Assembly: GCF_023231945.1 (NCBI RefSeq)
Contig: NZ_JAJLJH010000001.1
Span: forward strand, 1,364,001 to 1,428,000
Origin: Scleromatobacter humisilvae
GTDB taxonomy: Bacteria > Pseudomonadota > Gammaproteobacteria > Burkholderiales > Burkholderiaceae_C
Direction: 5' to 3'
Length of the DNA stretch: 64,000 bases
The translations under genes were made by a program, and so were the position numbers. Under the pieces are notes generated by a model. The model was not told the origin of the DNA. It saw only the letters and a program-made list of their open reading frames with translations, and made no database searches. Of the stretch, positions 17,872 through 26,037 are shown one piece after another (position 1 is the first letter of the stretch; every line of letters starts with the position of its first letter).

Positions 17872-19656
17872 ATGAATACCGATCGTCGACAACCTGATTG
17901 CCGCCATGGCCGCCGTTCAGCGGCTGCGTGCCTCGCTGCCGCCCTGTTCAGCGTGACCGTTCCGATGCAGGCGGCCCTCGCCGCCGTCGCGACGGCCCCG
18001 GCCGTTCCCCTCAAGCTGCAACTGCCCAAGCTGGCCCCCATCTCCGCGTGCGCATCGCTGGTGAACCTCGACGTCACGCGCTACACCGACGCCAAGGTGA
18101 CGATGACCGCGGCGGTCGCGACCAGCGCCACCGCCCAGCCGTACTGCAAGGTCACGATGACCGTCGCGCCGGCCAACACGGTGGTGGTCGACCTGCCGAT
18201 GACGGGCTGGTCGCAGCGCTACGTGCAGTCGGGCTGCGGCGGGGAGTGCGGCATGGTCTCGAATTCGCTGGCGCCGACGGAGTCGTCCGGCTGCGCGGTC
18301 GTCAACGACGGCTCGATCCTGACCGCCTCGACCGACATGGGCCACCAGGGCGGCGGCAGCCCCAACGGTGCCTGGGCGGCCAACAACCCACAGGCCATCA
18401 TCGACTTCGCGTACCGCGGCGAGCATGTCACCGCGCAGGTCGCCAAGGCGCTGGCGCAGAAGTTCTATGGCAAGACGCCCGCGTATTCGTACTTCGACGG
18501 CTGCTCGGACGGCGGCCGGGAAGCGATGATGGAGGCGCAGCGCTATCCGACCGATTTCAACGGCATCATCGGCGGTGCGCTGGTGCAGGACGGCGTCACG
18601 CAGAACACCTATCACCACGGCTGGAACGCGCTGTCCAACCAGGACGACGCCGGGAACTACATCCTGGTGGCGAGCCGGCTGCCCCTGCTGCATCAACTGG
18701 TGCTCAATGACTGCGACGCCATCGACGGCCTGGCCGACGGCCTGATCGACGACCCGCGCCAATGCCACTTCAACCCGGTCGCGCACGTGTGCACGACGGC
18801 CGATACCAGCGCCTGCCTGACCGCGGCGGAGGCGGGAGCGGCGCAGCGCCTGCACGACGGCCCGGTGGGCACCGATGGCACGCACTACGACCACAAGATC
18901 GCGCACGAGTGGGGCTCGGAACTGGCCTGGTCGCTGTTCGTTCCGAACACGGCAGCGGGCCCGTCAGGCAGCCTCAACTTCGTGACGTCGTGGTACCGCT
19001 ACATGGGGCAGCCCAACCAGGTGATGCCGACGTGGAACGTCACCAAGGACACGCTGCCGCTGACCCCGGCCGGCTTCTGGAATGCCCAGGCGCTCGCGGT
19101 CGCGCTGACGGCCGACAACCCAGACTTGAGCGCGTTCAACAACAACGGCGGCAAGATGATCATCTGGCACGGCTGGTCCGACCAGCACGTCACGCCGCAG
19201 GGCTCGCTCGAGTACTTCCACGCGGTGCGCAACCAGATGGGCGCGGGTGTCGAGGACTCGTTCGTGAAGCTCTACCTCTTCCCGGGCGTCTACCACTGTG
19301 GCGGCGGCGAGGGCCCGGACACGGCCGACCTGCTCACCAACATGATGAACTGGGTCGAGGCCGGCGCCGTGCCCGGAATGGTCGTCGCGTCGCAGATGTC
19401 CGGCTCGAGCGTCACGCGGACGCGTCCCATCTACCCGTTCCCGACGGTGGCTCGCTACAACAACGATGGCTCGGACGTGAACAGCTACACCAGCTTCCAT
19501 CCGGTCACGATGGCGGACACGACCGACGCCACCGACGACTACAGCTGGATCGGCAGCACGCTCTACACCCCGGGACACCAGTCGGCTTGCGTGGCCAACG
19601 GCACGCAGCTGGTGTGCACGCCTGCGGCGCTGCCATCCTCGGTGACGGGCCTCTGA
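17872..19656 (+). CDS. Secreted tannase/feruloyl esterase family enzyme
   Basis: 594 residues. AAGGAG lies just upstream of the ATG at 17872, whereas the ATG at 17857 overlaps that ribosome site, so 17872 is the start. A signal peptide ends near residue 39 (QAALAAVATA). The Pfam tannase nucleophile motif GCSDGG is at residues 210-215 (Ser212). The later SDQHVTP and FPGVYHCGGGEGPD segments carry the catalytic Asp and His. Paired cysteines fit the disulfide-rich family. It hydrolyses galloyl or feruloyl esters outside the cytoplasm. With a complete gallate pathway 7-12 kb away, tannin or gallate-ester hydrolysis is the likely role. Confidence 0.85.
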   Translation: MNTDRRQPDCRHGRRSAAACLAAALFSVTVPMQAALAAVATAPAVPLKLQLPKLAPISACASLVNLDVTRYTDAKVTMTAAVATSATAQPYCKVTMTVAPANTVVVDLPMTGWSQRYVQSGCGGECGMVSNSLAPTESSGCAVVNDGSILTASTDMGHQGGGSPNGAWAANNPQAIIDFAYRGEHVTAQVAKALAQKFYGKTPAYSYFDGCSDGGREAMMEAQRYPTDFNGIIGGALVQDGVTQNTYHHGWNALSNQDDAGNYILVASRLPLLHQLVLNDCDAIDGLADGLIDDPRQCHFNPVAHVCTTADTSACLTAAEAGAAQRLHDGPVGTDGTHYDHKIAHEWGSELAWSLFVPNTAAGPSGSLNFVTSWYRYMGQPNQVMPTWNVTKDTLPLTPAGFWNAQALAVALTADNPDLSAFNNNGGKMIIWHGWSDQHVTPQGSLEYFHAVRNQMGAGVEDSFVKLYLFPGVYHCGGGEGPDTADLLTNMMNWVEAGAVPGMVVASQMSGSSVTRTRPIYPFPTVARYNNDGSDVNSYTSFHPVTMADTTDATDDYSWIGSTLYTPGHQSACVANGTQLVCTPAALPSSVTGL

Positions 19657-20049
19657 TCGAAGGCGGCCGGCTGCCGCCGCCATTCTGACGACCAGGCGAA
19701 GACCGCCTCGGCGCTGCCGCTCCGTGCAGTTCAGTCCCTTCGGACGAAGCGCGGGGAGCAGCGCCTTTTCGTTTCCGCGCGGTCTACCAGCATGCCCGGC
19801 GCACGAAGGAAGAGCCCATCGACGGCGTCAGCATCGTCGAGGTTTTGATGAAGGCCATGGCGCACACGCGCCAGGCCGTCAAGTAACTGCTGGACGAATG
19901 CGCTCGCGCAACGCGCTGAGGGACGCGGAGCATAGTGGCTACATGGTGGCTGACGTCAGCCCACATTCCTCGACATCTTCCAATCGTGGAACCCGCGACG
20001 GAAGCCCGCGAAGACCTTCAATCGCGCCACAGGCTCGAGCCCGTGCGCC
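19657..20049. other. Intergenic stretch without a recognisable gene
   Basis: A GC hairpin (GGCGGC at 19662-19667, GCCGCC at 19673-19678) follows the tannase stop without a T-run. A short plus-strand frame ending near 19884 (EEPIDGVSIVEVLMKAMAHT) looks gene-like but has no start, no ribosome site and no family I recognise. It may be the tail of a lost gene. Confidence 0.3.
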
Positions 20050-21027
20050 TCAATCCTCCGAAGATTCCGGCAGTCCCCGGAATCGCGAACGGTACGTTGC
20101 CGGCGACACGCCGAGGCGGCGCACGAATGCCAGCCGCATGCGGTCGGCGGATGCAAAGCCGCAGTCGAATGCAACGGTCTTCAGCGGCATCGCGGTGCTC
20201 TCGAGGACGTGTCGGGCGGCATCGATGCGGGCGCGCTCGACGAACTCGCGCGGTGTCGTCTGCGCCCAGGCGCCGAACCCGCGAGCGAAGCTGCGGCCGC
20301 TCATACCAGCGGCCTCGGCCAACGCCGCGACCGACAGGTCGCCTTGAAGATTCGCCATCACATGCGCCTGCACCTTGGCCATCGGATCGTCCGCATCGCG
20401 AACCGCCGCGAGGTACGGGCTGAACTGCGACTGGCCGCCCTGGCGCTGCGCGAACACCACCAGCCGCTTGGCCACCGCACGCGCGACGTCGGCGCCGTGA
20501 TCCTCGGCGACCAGCGCAAGCGCCAGGTCGATGCCCGCCGTCACGCCGGCCGACGTGATCAGCGGACCGTCACGGCAATGAATGCGGTCGGCCTCGACCC
20601 GGGCGTCGGGAAAACGACGCGCCAGCAGGGCGGACCACTGCCAGTGCGTCGTGACCGTGCGGGCCGCCAGCAGGCCCGCGGCACCTAGCGCGAACGCGCC
20701 CGTGCAGATCGAACCGTACCGAGGCGCCCGCGCCGCCACGGCTTTCAGCCACGCGATCAGTGCCGGCTGGACAGCCTGTGTCGGCAACGCCGGGCCGCCG
20801 GCCACCAACGCGATGTCGAAACGCGCGGTCTCGTCCTCGAACGCGATATCGCTCAGCAGGCGCTGCCCATTCGATGCCCGCACCGGCTCGGCACCCTCGC
20901 CTGCGACGCTGGCGACGTATCCGGCGTCGGCGGCAACAAAGGCGTTGGCCTCGCTGAAGACGTCCAGCGGGCCGGAGACATCGAGCGCCTGCACACCCGG
21001 AAAGACGGCGACGACCACCTGGCGCAC
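20050..21027 (-). CDS. GlxA-family regulator: DJ-1/PfpI domain plus AraC-type DNA-binding domain
   Basis: About 325 residues from the GTG at 21027. GAGGGGG immediately precedes it, which favours this start over an in-frame GTG at 21057. The N-terminal ~190 residues are a class I amidotransferase-like fold (VVVAVFPGVQALDVSGPLDV, with the elbow YGSICTGAFALGAAG carrying Cys). The C-terminal ~100 residues form two helix-turn-helix motifs of AraC type (LSVAALAEAAGMSGRSFARG; LKTVAFDCGFASADRMRLAF). It is divergent from the HD hydrolase gene at 21161, which it may control. Confidence 0.85.
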   Translation of the reverse strand: MRQVVVAVFPGVQALDVSGPLDVFSEANAFVAADAGYVASVAGEGAEPVRASNGQRLLSDIAFEDETARFDIALVAGGPALPTQAVQPALIAWLKAVAARAPRYGSICTGAFALGAAGLLAARTVTTHWQWSALLARRFPDARVEADRIHCRDGPLITSAGVTAGIDLALALVAEDHGADVARAVAKRLVVFAQRQGGQSQFSPYLAAVRDADDPMAKVQAHVMANLQGDLSVAALAEAAGMSGRSFARGFGAWAQTTPREFVERARIDAARHVLESTAMPLKTVAFDCGFASADRMRLAFVRRLGVSPATYRSRFRGLPESSED

Positions 21028-21160
21028 AAGCCCCCCTCGAGCTGGGTTCCGCCACACGCGACGTGCGTCTGGCAGGTTTCGACGTGTCCGGGCCGTCTCG
21101 GTGTGCGACGCGAGGCGGAGACTGTCTCCACCCGCTCATTGTCACAAATCGGAGCCTCTC

Positions 21161-21856
21161 ATGAGACAGACCATCGCCGGCATCGCCATCCCCGACAGCA
21201 GCCTCGCACGTGCCGCCACGCAATTGGTGCGTGATACCGAGCCCGACCTGCTTTTCCACCATTCGCGCCGAGTCTTCCTGTTCGGCGCCCTGACCGGCCA
21301 GCGGCGCGGTCTGCGATTCGACGCCGAGCTGCTCTACGTCGGCGCGCTCTTCCATGACATGGGCCTGGTGCCGGCCCATAGCAGCGCCGATGAGCGCTTC
21401 GAGGTCGATGGCGCCAACGCCGCACGCGATTTCCTGCAAGCCAACGGCGTCGGCGAGACGGACATCGAGCAGGTGTGGGACGCGATCGCGTTGCACACCA
21501 CGCCCGGCATTCCACGTCACAAGAAGCCGGTCGTCGCGTTGGTCACGGCGGGCGTCGAGATGGACGTGCTGGGCCTGGCCTACGACGACTTCTCGGCCGA
21601 GGAGCGCGACGCCGTCGTCATCGCGCATCCGCGCGAAGCGAACTTCAAGGAAAGCATCATCGCCGCCTTCGCCGAGGGCACGCGCCACAAGCCGGAGACC
21701 ACGTTCGGCAACGTGAAGGCGGACGTGCTGGCGCTCAAGGACCCGGGCTATCGCCGCCTGAATTTCTGCAGCCTGATCCTGGGTTCGGCCTGGAACGACG
21801 GTCGTGCGGTGCACCGCTGTCCGGATTGCTCGCCTACGCCGGCAGCGGCAGCCTAG
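21161..21856 (+). CDS. HD-domain hydrolase, cyanamide-hydratase-like
   Basis: 231 residues from the ATG at 21161. The HD metal motif is complete: His33/34 in LLFHHSRRVFLFG, His65-Asp66 in ALFHDMGL, and His in ALHTTPGIP. The pattern LFHHS-RV-FG and the R-FEVDGANAARDFL block are shared with HD proteins related to fungal cyanamide hydratase. A clear paralogue (23566-24282, minus strand) lies 2 kb away. It is followed 51 bases later by the MBL-fold gene in the same direction. The substrate is unknown. Confidence 0.75.
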   Translation: MRQTIAGIAIPDSSLARAATQLVRDTEPDLLFHHSRRVFLFGALTGQRRGLRFDAELLYVGALFHDMGLVPAHSSADERFEVDGANAARDFLQANGVGETDIEQVWDAIALHTTPGIPRHKKPVVALVTAGVEMDVLGLAYDDFSAEERDAVVIAHPREANFKESIIAAFAEGTRHKPETTFGNVKADVLALKDPGYRRLNFCSLILGSAWNDGRAVHRCPDCSPTPAAAA

Positions 21857-21907
21857 TGCGATGAAGCGATCCAGACGACGCGGTGCCCGCAATCCAGGAG
21901 AAGCAAG

Positions 21908-22933
21908 ATGAACACATGCATCAAGTTCAAATCGGCAACCGAGAGATCCAACGGAGCGTCCAGATGGGCGATCGCGATCCTGATCGCATCAGGAGTGGTT
22001 CTGGGCCCCGTGGGAGCCCATGCCCAATCCGTCGGCCAGCCTCCACAGGGCACCGAAGCGACTCGAGACGATTATTTTCATACGGGCGCGGGAGCGCGAT
22101 ACCTGCGGCGCGCCGATTCCGATCTCGTCGTCGTGCCCCTGCGCGGAAACATCACGGTACTGATGGGTTCGGGGGGCAACATCACCGTTCTCTCTGGCAG
22201 CGACGGCAAGTTCCTTGTCGATGCGGGCATCAGCAAATCGCAAGGCAGGCTGAAAGCCGCTCTCGACAACATCAGCCCGACTCCGCTGAAGTACGTGGTC
22301 AACACGCATTGGCACTGGGATCACACGGATGGCGATGAATGGATGCATGCTGCCGGCGCCACCATCGTTGCTCACAGGAATACGTTGAAGCACCTGACCG
22401 AGACGACGCACGTGAACGCGTGGAACTGGACTTTCGAGCCGGTGCCCGAAGGAGCCCGGCCGACGCTTCTGGTGGATCAGGAGAAGTCGTTCACCTTCGC
22501 GGCAACCCACATCGAAGTCGAGAATTTCGGTGGCGGCCACACCGATGGCGACCTGTGGGTCTATTTCAAGGAGGCCGACGTATTGGCGCTGGGCGACACC
22601 TTCTGGAACGGCAACTACCCGTACATCGACAACGAGGACGGTGGCAGCATCGAGGGTGCGATCAAGTGGGCCGACGAGGCCGTTGCGAGCACGACCGACC
22701 ACACCATCGTCATTCCGGGCCATGGCGCCGTGGGCACTCGCGCCCAACTGATCGAATTCCGCGACATGTTGGTCACGGTGCGGAACAACGTGGCCGCCCT
22801 GAAACAACAGGGCAAGTCGCTCGACGAGATCGTCGCTGCCAAGCCGACTGCCGCTTTCGACGCCAAGTGGGGCAAGTTCGTGTTCAACGGCGATCAGTTC
22901 ACCAGGATGGTGTACGCCGGTCTGCGGTCATGA
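21908..22933 (+). CDS. Exported metallo-beta-lactamase-fold hydrolase
   Basis: 341 residues. A signal peptide ends at AHAQ (about residue 40). The zinc motif HxHxDH is present as HWHWDH (residues 134-139), followed by GGGHTDGDLWVYF (third His), LALGDTFWNG (bridging Asp) and VIPGHGAVG (last His). It resembles periplasmic cyclase/quinoprotein-relay type MBL proteins and not true beta-lactamases. It lies in line with the HD gene upstream. Confidence 0.8.
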   Translation: MNTCIKFKSATERSNGASRWAIAILIASGVVLGPVGAHAQSVGQPPQGTEATRDDYFHTGAGARYLRRADSDLVVVPLRGNITVLMGSGGNITVLSGSDGKFLVDAGISKSQGRLKAALDNISPTPLKYVVNTHWHWDHTDGDEWMHAAGATIVAHRNTLKHLTETTHVNAWNWTFEPVPEGARPTLLVDQEKSFTFAATHIEVENFGGGHTDGDLWVYFKEADVLALGDTFWNGNYPYIDNEDGGSIEGAIKWADEAVASTTDHTIVIPGHGAVGTRAQLIEFRDMLVTVRNNVAALKQQGKSLDEIVAAKPTAAFDAKWGKFVFNGDQFTRMVYAGLRS

Positions 22934-23082
22934 AGCGAAGGCCCGTAGTCGCGCCATCGCCATGAGGGGCGACAGGCTGCTCTGCGAGGCGTACGCATAC
23001 ACGCCGCCGAGGGCCTTGACTCCTGCCGGAGCGATCTGGTTGTCGTCGAGACGTGGGCTCATCGGGCAGCCCTGGAGATCAT

Positions 23083-23502
23083 TCAATGGGCGGGGGTGGT
23101 AAGCGCGGTGTCGTCCGCGTCCACCACGAACACCGCCAGAAGCTTCGCTGGTTCGGTCTTGCTCGCGTTGCGGCTGACCGGGTGGCTCGCGGCGGGCGGT
23201 TCGCAGAAGCTCTCGCCCGCGTGCAGGACGCGCAAGGGCCCGTCATTGACCTGCGATTCGATGGCACCCGAGACGACATAGCCGTAGATGAACGCCGATC
23301 GCGCGTGCACGTGCGACGGCGATGCGCCCCCTGGCGGGTAGTCGACGACGACCGCGACAAGCGACTTTCCGGGAATGTTCGGAATCGCTTGCCGGAATGC
23401 AATGGTCGCCTTCTCGGCCGGCTGTGCGGCGATCGGCAGCGATGCGGGGCCAATGGTCGCGCCTGCTGCGATCGCGACGGCTTTCAGCCATGAAGTGCTC
23501 AC
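23083..23502 (-). CDS. Exported single-domain cupin
   Basis: 139 residues from a GTG at 23502 that follows AGGAAAAA. The start VSTSWLKAVAIAAGATIGPA is a signal peptide. The cupin metal motif is recognisable in DYPPGGASPSHVHARSAFIY, with HxH then Tyr, and VVSGAIESQ, followed by GESFCEPPAASHPVSRNAS holding the last His. Such small cupins bind a metal and act as enzymes or sensors. It lies between the MBL gene and the second HD gene and is convergent with the former. The function is unknown. Confidence 0.7.
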   Translation of the reverse strand: MSTSWLKAVAIAAGATIGPASLPIAAQPAEKATIAFRQAIPNIPGKSLVAVVVDYPPGGASPSHVHARSAFIYGYVVSGAIESQVNDGPLRVLHAGESFCEPPAASHPVSRNASKTEPAKLLAVFVVDADDTALTTPAH

Positions 23503-23565
23503 GTGTTTTTTCCTGTCAAGGTGGATATCGCTGCGGCGCGCGCGTCGGATGGCAGTGCGCAATCG

Positions 23566-24282
23566 CTACGAGGCCGGCCGGTGCGACCGATCGCTGCACT
23601 GATGGGAAGCACTGCCTGCCGGGTGATCGCAGCCGGTTCGGGTGTTCCAGCGCGAGGCGAGGATGACGGCACAGATGTCTACCCGCCGAAAGTTCGAGTC
23701 CTTGAATGCGAGGGCGTCATCGTTGAACGTTCCGAAGGTGCTGTCGGGGCGGTGCTTCATGCCCTGATAGAAGGCGTCGATGATTTCATGCTGGAAGTCA
23801 GACTCTCGCGGGAACGCGGCAACGACGGCCTCGCGCTGCGCCTTGGTGAATTGCTCGTAGCCGCGGCCAGCCACGTCCATGCCGGCTCCCGCCTGCACCA
23901 GCGCGATCTCCGGCTGCATGAACTGCGGTATGCCGGGCGTCGTGTGGAGTGCGACGGCGTTCCAGACGGTCTCGATGTCCCTCTCGGAGATCCCGTGCCC
24001 GCGAAGAAAGTCGCGCGCCGCGTTCGCGCCGTCCACTTCGAAGCGAAGCTGGCTGTCTTCATAACGCGCGGTGAGGCCGATGTCGTGAAACATCGAGGCC
24101 GCGTAAAGCAGTTCCGGGTCGAACTTCAATCCCATGCGGTTTCCCGCGATGGCACCCCAGCAATAGACGCGGATCGAGTGGTGGAACAGCAAGTCGCTCT
24201 CGGTGTCACGAACGAACTGCGTCAATTCGCGTGCGAGTTGGCTGTCCGGAACAGGAACACCTGGAACCTTGTTGAGCATCAT
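23566..24282 (-). CDS. HD-domain hydrolase, paralogue of the gene at 21161
   Basis: 238 residues. ATGATG at 24282 is preceded by GGAGAAATTC. It aligns end to end with the plus-strand HD protein at about half of positions, including LLFHHSIRVY, SMFHDIGL, RFEVDGANAARDFL and ALHTTPGIP, so the metal residues are intact. A C-terminal extension (HPAGSASHQCSDRSHR) has no counterpart. A 31-bp motif upstream of it recurs upstream of pnbB, which suggests shared control. The substrate is unknown. Confidence 0.75.
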   Translation of the reverse strand: MMLNKVPGVPVPDSQLARELTQFVRDTESDLLFHHSIRVYCWGAIAGNRMGLKFDPELLYAASMFHDIGLTARYEDSQLRFEVDGANAARDFLRGHGISERDIETVWNAVALHTTPGIPQFMQPEIALVQAGAGMDVAGRGYEQFTKAQREAVVAAFPRESDFQHEIIDAFYQGMKHRPDSTFGTFNDDALAFKDSNFRRVDICAVILASRWNTRTGCDHPAGSASHQCSDRSHRPAS

Positions 24283-24352
24283 GAATTTCTCCAACTGGTG
24301 GCCTCTTGCGTGATCGATTGCAGACGATGATCCACGAGATGCTCGATGAACA

Positions 24353-24383
24353 GAACTGATGTCCATTCATGTTCGCAATGCAT
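24353..24383. promoter_or_regulatory. 31-bp motif shared with the pnbB-pnbR intergenic region
   Basis: It begins GAACTGATGTCC and ends AATGCAT. The copy at 25982-26012 matches at about 24 of 31 positions with no gap. It lies 71 bases upstream of the HD gene start; the other copy lies 54 bases upstream of pnbB. A common regulator, perhaps PnbR, could bind both. The remaining 24384-24664 stretch shows no convincing gene. Confidence 0.5.
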
Positions 24384-24664
24384 TCGGCTCATCAGAAGGA
24401 AGCACGAGGCATCTGCCGCGGAGGCCTGGAGACGCTTGCCGGCCCTGGTCAGCCGGATTCTGCGACCAATGGAAGAGCCGGCCTCTGCGTCGCTTCGACT
24501 TCATGCTGGTCAGCGAGACCTTCATGCCAGTCGAGGACGCGGCGCGCACCTTCGCCATGATCCGGCGCCTCGACGATCGCGCGTTGACGGATCGACGCCG
24601 ATCCGGCAGATCAATGCGCTGGCGCCGCGCGGCACCGGCTAGCGTCCCCGCGCGCGGATGCCCG

Positions 24665-25375
24665 TCAGGCCGGGAATCCCTGGAACTGCGCGAAGTCGGC
24701 AACGAGCGCCCGCGGCATCCGCGTCCGGTTCACCCGGGCCTCGGGATCGCCGTAGCCCATGGACATGCCGAAGGCCGTCATCTCCTCCGGGGGCATGTGC
24801 AGGCGCGCGGCGAGCACGTCGTGGAACGGCGCGAAGGAGACCTGCGGGCAGGTGTCGACGCCCCGCGCCTTCGCGGCGATCATCACGCATTGCGCGAACA
24901 GCCCGAGGTCGATCCAGCTGTGCGGCTTCAATCGGCGGTCGATGGTGAAGATGAGGCCCACTGGCGCGCCGAAGAACGAGAAGTTGCGCTCCGTCTGGCG
25001 CGCGCGTGCGGTCGCGTCGTCGCGGGCTATGCCGAGCGACGCGTAGTAGCGCGTCCCGAAGTCGATCATCCGGGCGCGGTACACGTCCGGCAGCGGTTCG
25101 GGGAAGTGCGCCGGCGGCGGCGCGCGTCCGGCGCGCGAGGCCGCGACGAGGGCGTCCGCCAATTCGTCCTTGGCGGCGCCGCTGACCACGTACACCCGCC
25201 AGGGCTGGATGTTGGCGCCGCTCGGTGCGCTCGCCGCGTCGTCCAGGATCTCCTCGACGAGCTGGCGTCGCAGCGGCGGCGGCCTGAAGGCACGGACCGA
25301 CCGCCGCGAGCGCACGACGGCAGAGACGCATTCGGCGATGGCGGCCTGGGGCCACTCAGTCGTTGCCTGGGGCAT
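24665..25375 (-). CDS. pnbA: Nitroreductase, probable 4-nitrobenzoate reductase
   Basis: 236 residues of the FMN nitroreductase family. The N-terminal RSRRSVRAFRPPPLRRQLVE and SAPSGANIQPWRVYVVSG form the FMN-binding start. IDLGLFAQCVMIAAKARGVD is the central helix, and FGMSMGYGDPEARVNRTRMP is the C-terminal flavin loop. It lies 4 bases downstream of a 4-hydroxylaminobenzoate lyase gene, matching the pnbA/pnbB pair described in Pseudomonas putida. PnbA reduces 4-nitrobenzoate to the hydroxylamino compound. The gene order supports the specific name; the family alone would not. Confidence 0.75.
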   Translation of the reverse strand: MPQATTEWPQAAIAECVSAVVRSRRSVRAFRPPPLRRQLVEEILDDAASAPSGANIQPWRVYVVSGAAKDELADALVAASRAGRAPPPAHFPEPLPDVYRARMIDFGTRYYASLGIARDDATARARQTERNFSFFGAPVGLIFTIDRRLKPHSWIDLGLFAQCVMIAAKARGVDTCPQVSFAPFHDVLAARLHMPPEEMTAFGMSMGYGDPEARVNRTRMPRALVADFAQFQGFPA

Positions 25376-25379
25376 GGCG

Positions 25380-25928
25380 TCACTCCTGCGGGGCGGCGTG
25401 ATACGAGATCCTGCCGGAGGGCAGGAAGAACAGCGCGATGACCGCGCCGCCGCGCGCTTCCGGATAGTGCTGGCTGCCCGGCGCCGGCGCCGTCCAGCCG
25501 CCCGGGCACCAGCCGTTGGGCCCGTTCAGGGCGGCGCCGGGCGTCAGCGGGACGACCATGTTGAACTCGCCGTAGGGGTGGCCGTGATACTGGCCGCGAA
25601 AGCGCTGGTCGGGATGGCCCTGGCGGTTGCCGGTGCTGTCCATGACCACTGCCGTGATGCTGAAGTGGAGCGTGCGCTCGGACGGCTCGGCGATGCGGCT
25701 GCGGCGATAGGACGCGCCGCCGATCTCGACGTTCGCCGCCCAGCCGTCCTCCACGCCCTGGGTCACCAGACGGGCCAGCGTCTCGTAGAGCTCGCTGCCC
25801 GGGCCGTACTTCTGGTTCAGCCAGCGTTCGACCGCGGTGCCGGTCGTCATGTCCTTCACCTCCTCGAGGAAGGGAATGCAGCGTTCGATCAGCGCCCCGC
25901 GCGCGTCGATGAGGGTCTCGGTCGTCAT
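25380..25928 (-). CDS. pnbB: 4-hydroxylaminobenzoate lyase (DUF4863 family)
   Basis: 182 residues from the ATG at 25928, which follows GGAGACCGCACC. It resembles PnbB, which converts 4-hydroxylaminobenzoate to protocatechuate with release of ammonia. The core has a cupin-like His cluster (RGQYHGHPYGEFNMVVPL) and a GGWTAPAPGSQHYPEARGGA loop ending in a YP-RGG motif, then IALFFLPSGRISYHA. It is the first gene of the pnb operon and is divergent from pnbR. The frame extends further upstream but the ribosome site fixes the start. Confidence 0.75.
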   Translation of the reverse strand: MTTETLIDARGALIERCIPFLEEVKDMTTGTAVERWLNQKYGPGSELYETLARLVTQGVEDGWAANVEIGGASYRRSRIAEPSERTLHFSITAVVMDSTGNRQGHPDQRFRGQYHGHPYGEFNMVVPLTPGAALNGPNGWCPGGWTAPAPGSQHYPEARGGAVIALFFLPSGRISYHAAPQE

Positions 25929-25981
25929 GGTGCGGTCTCCTGGTTGACTGACGCCATCATGGGTAAACCGTGAAGTGAATG

Positions 25982-26012
25982 GAACTGATGTCCTTGCAAT
26001 CGCACAATGCAT
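25982..26012. promoter_or_regulatory. Second copy of the 31-bp motif, pnbB-pnbR divergent region
   Basis: It begins GAACTGATGTCC, ends AATGCAT, and contains TTGCA...TGCA half-sites. It lies 54 bases from pnbB and 26 bases from the pnbR start, where a LysR activator would be expected to bind. Its partner is at 24353-24383. Confidence 0.5.
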
Positions 26013-26037
26013 GGGATTCAAGTACCGGAACGTCGAC

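Noticed and set aside
24367..24702. A minus-strand gene between the HD and pnbA genes
   Set aside because: The predicted peptide is Arg/Ser-rich, overlaps the end of pnbA, and has no motif or ribosome site.
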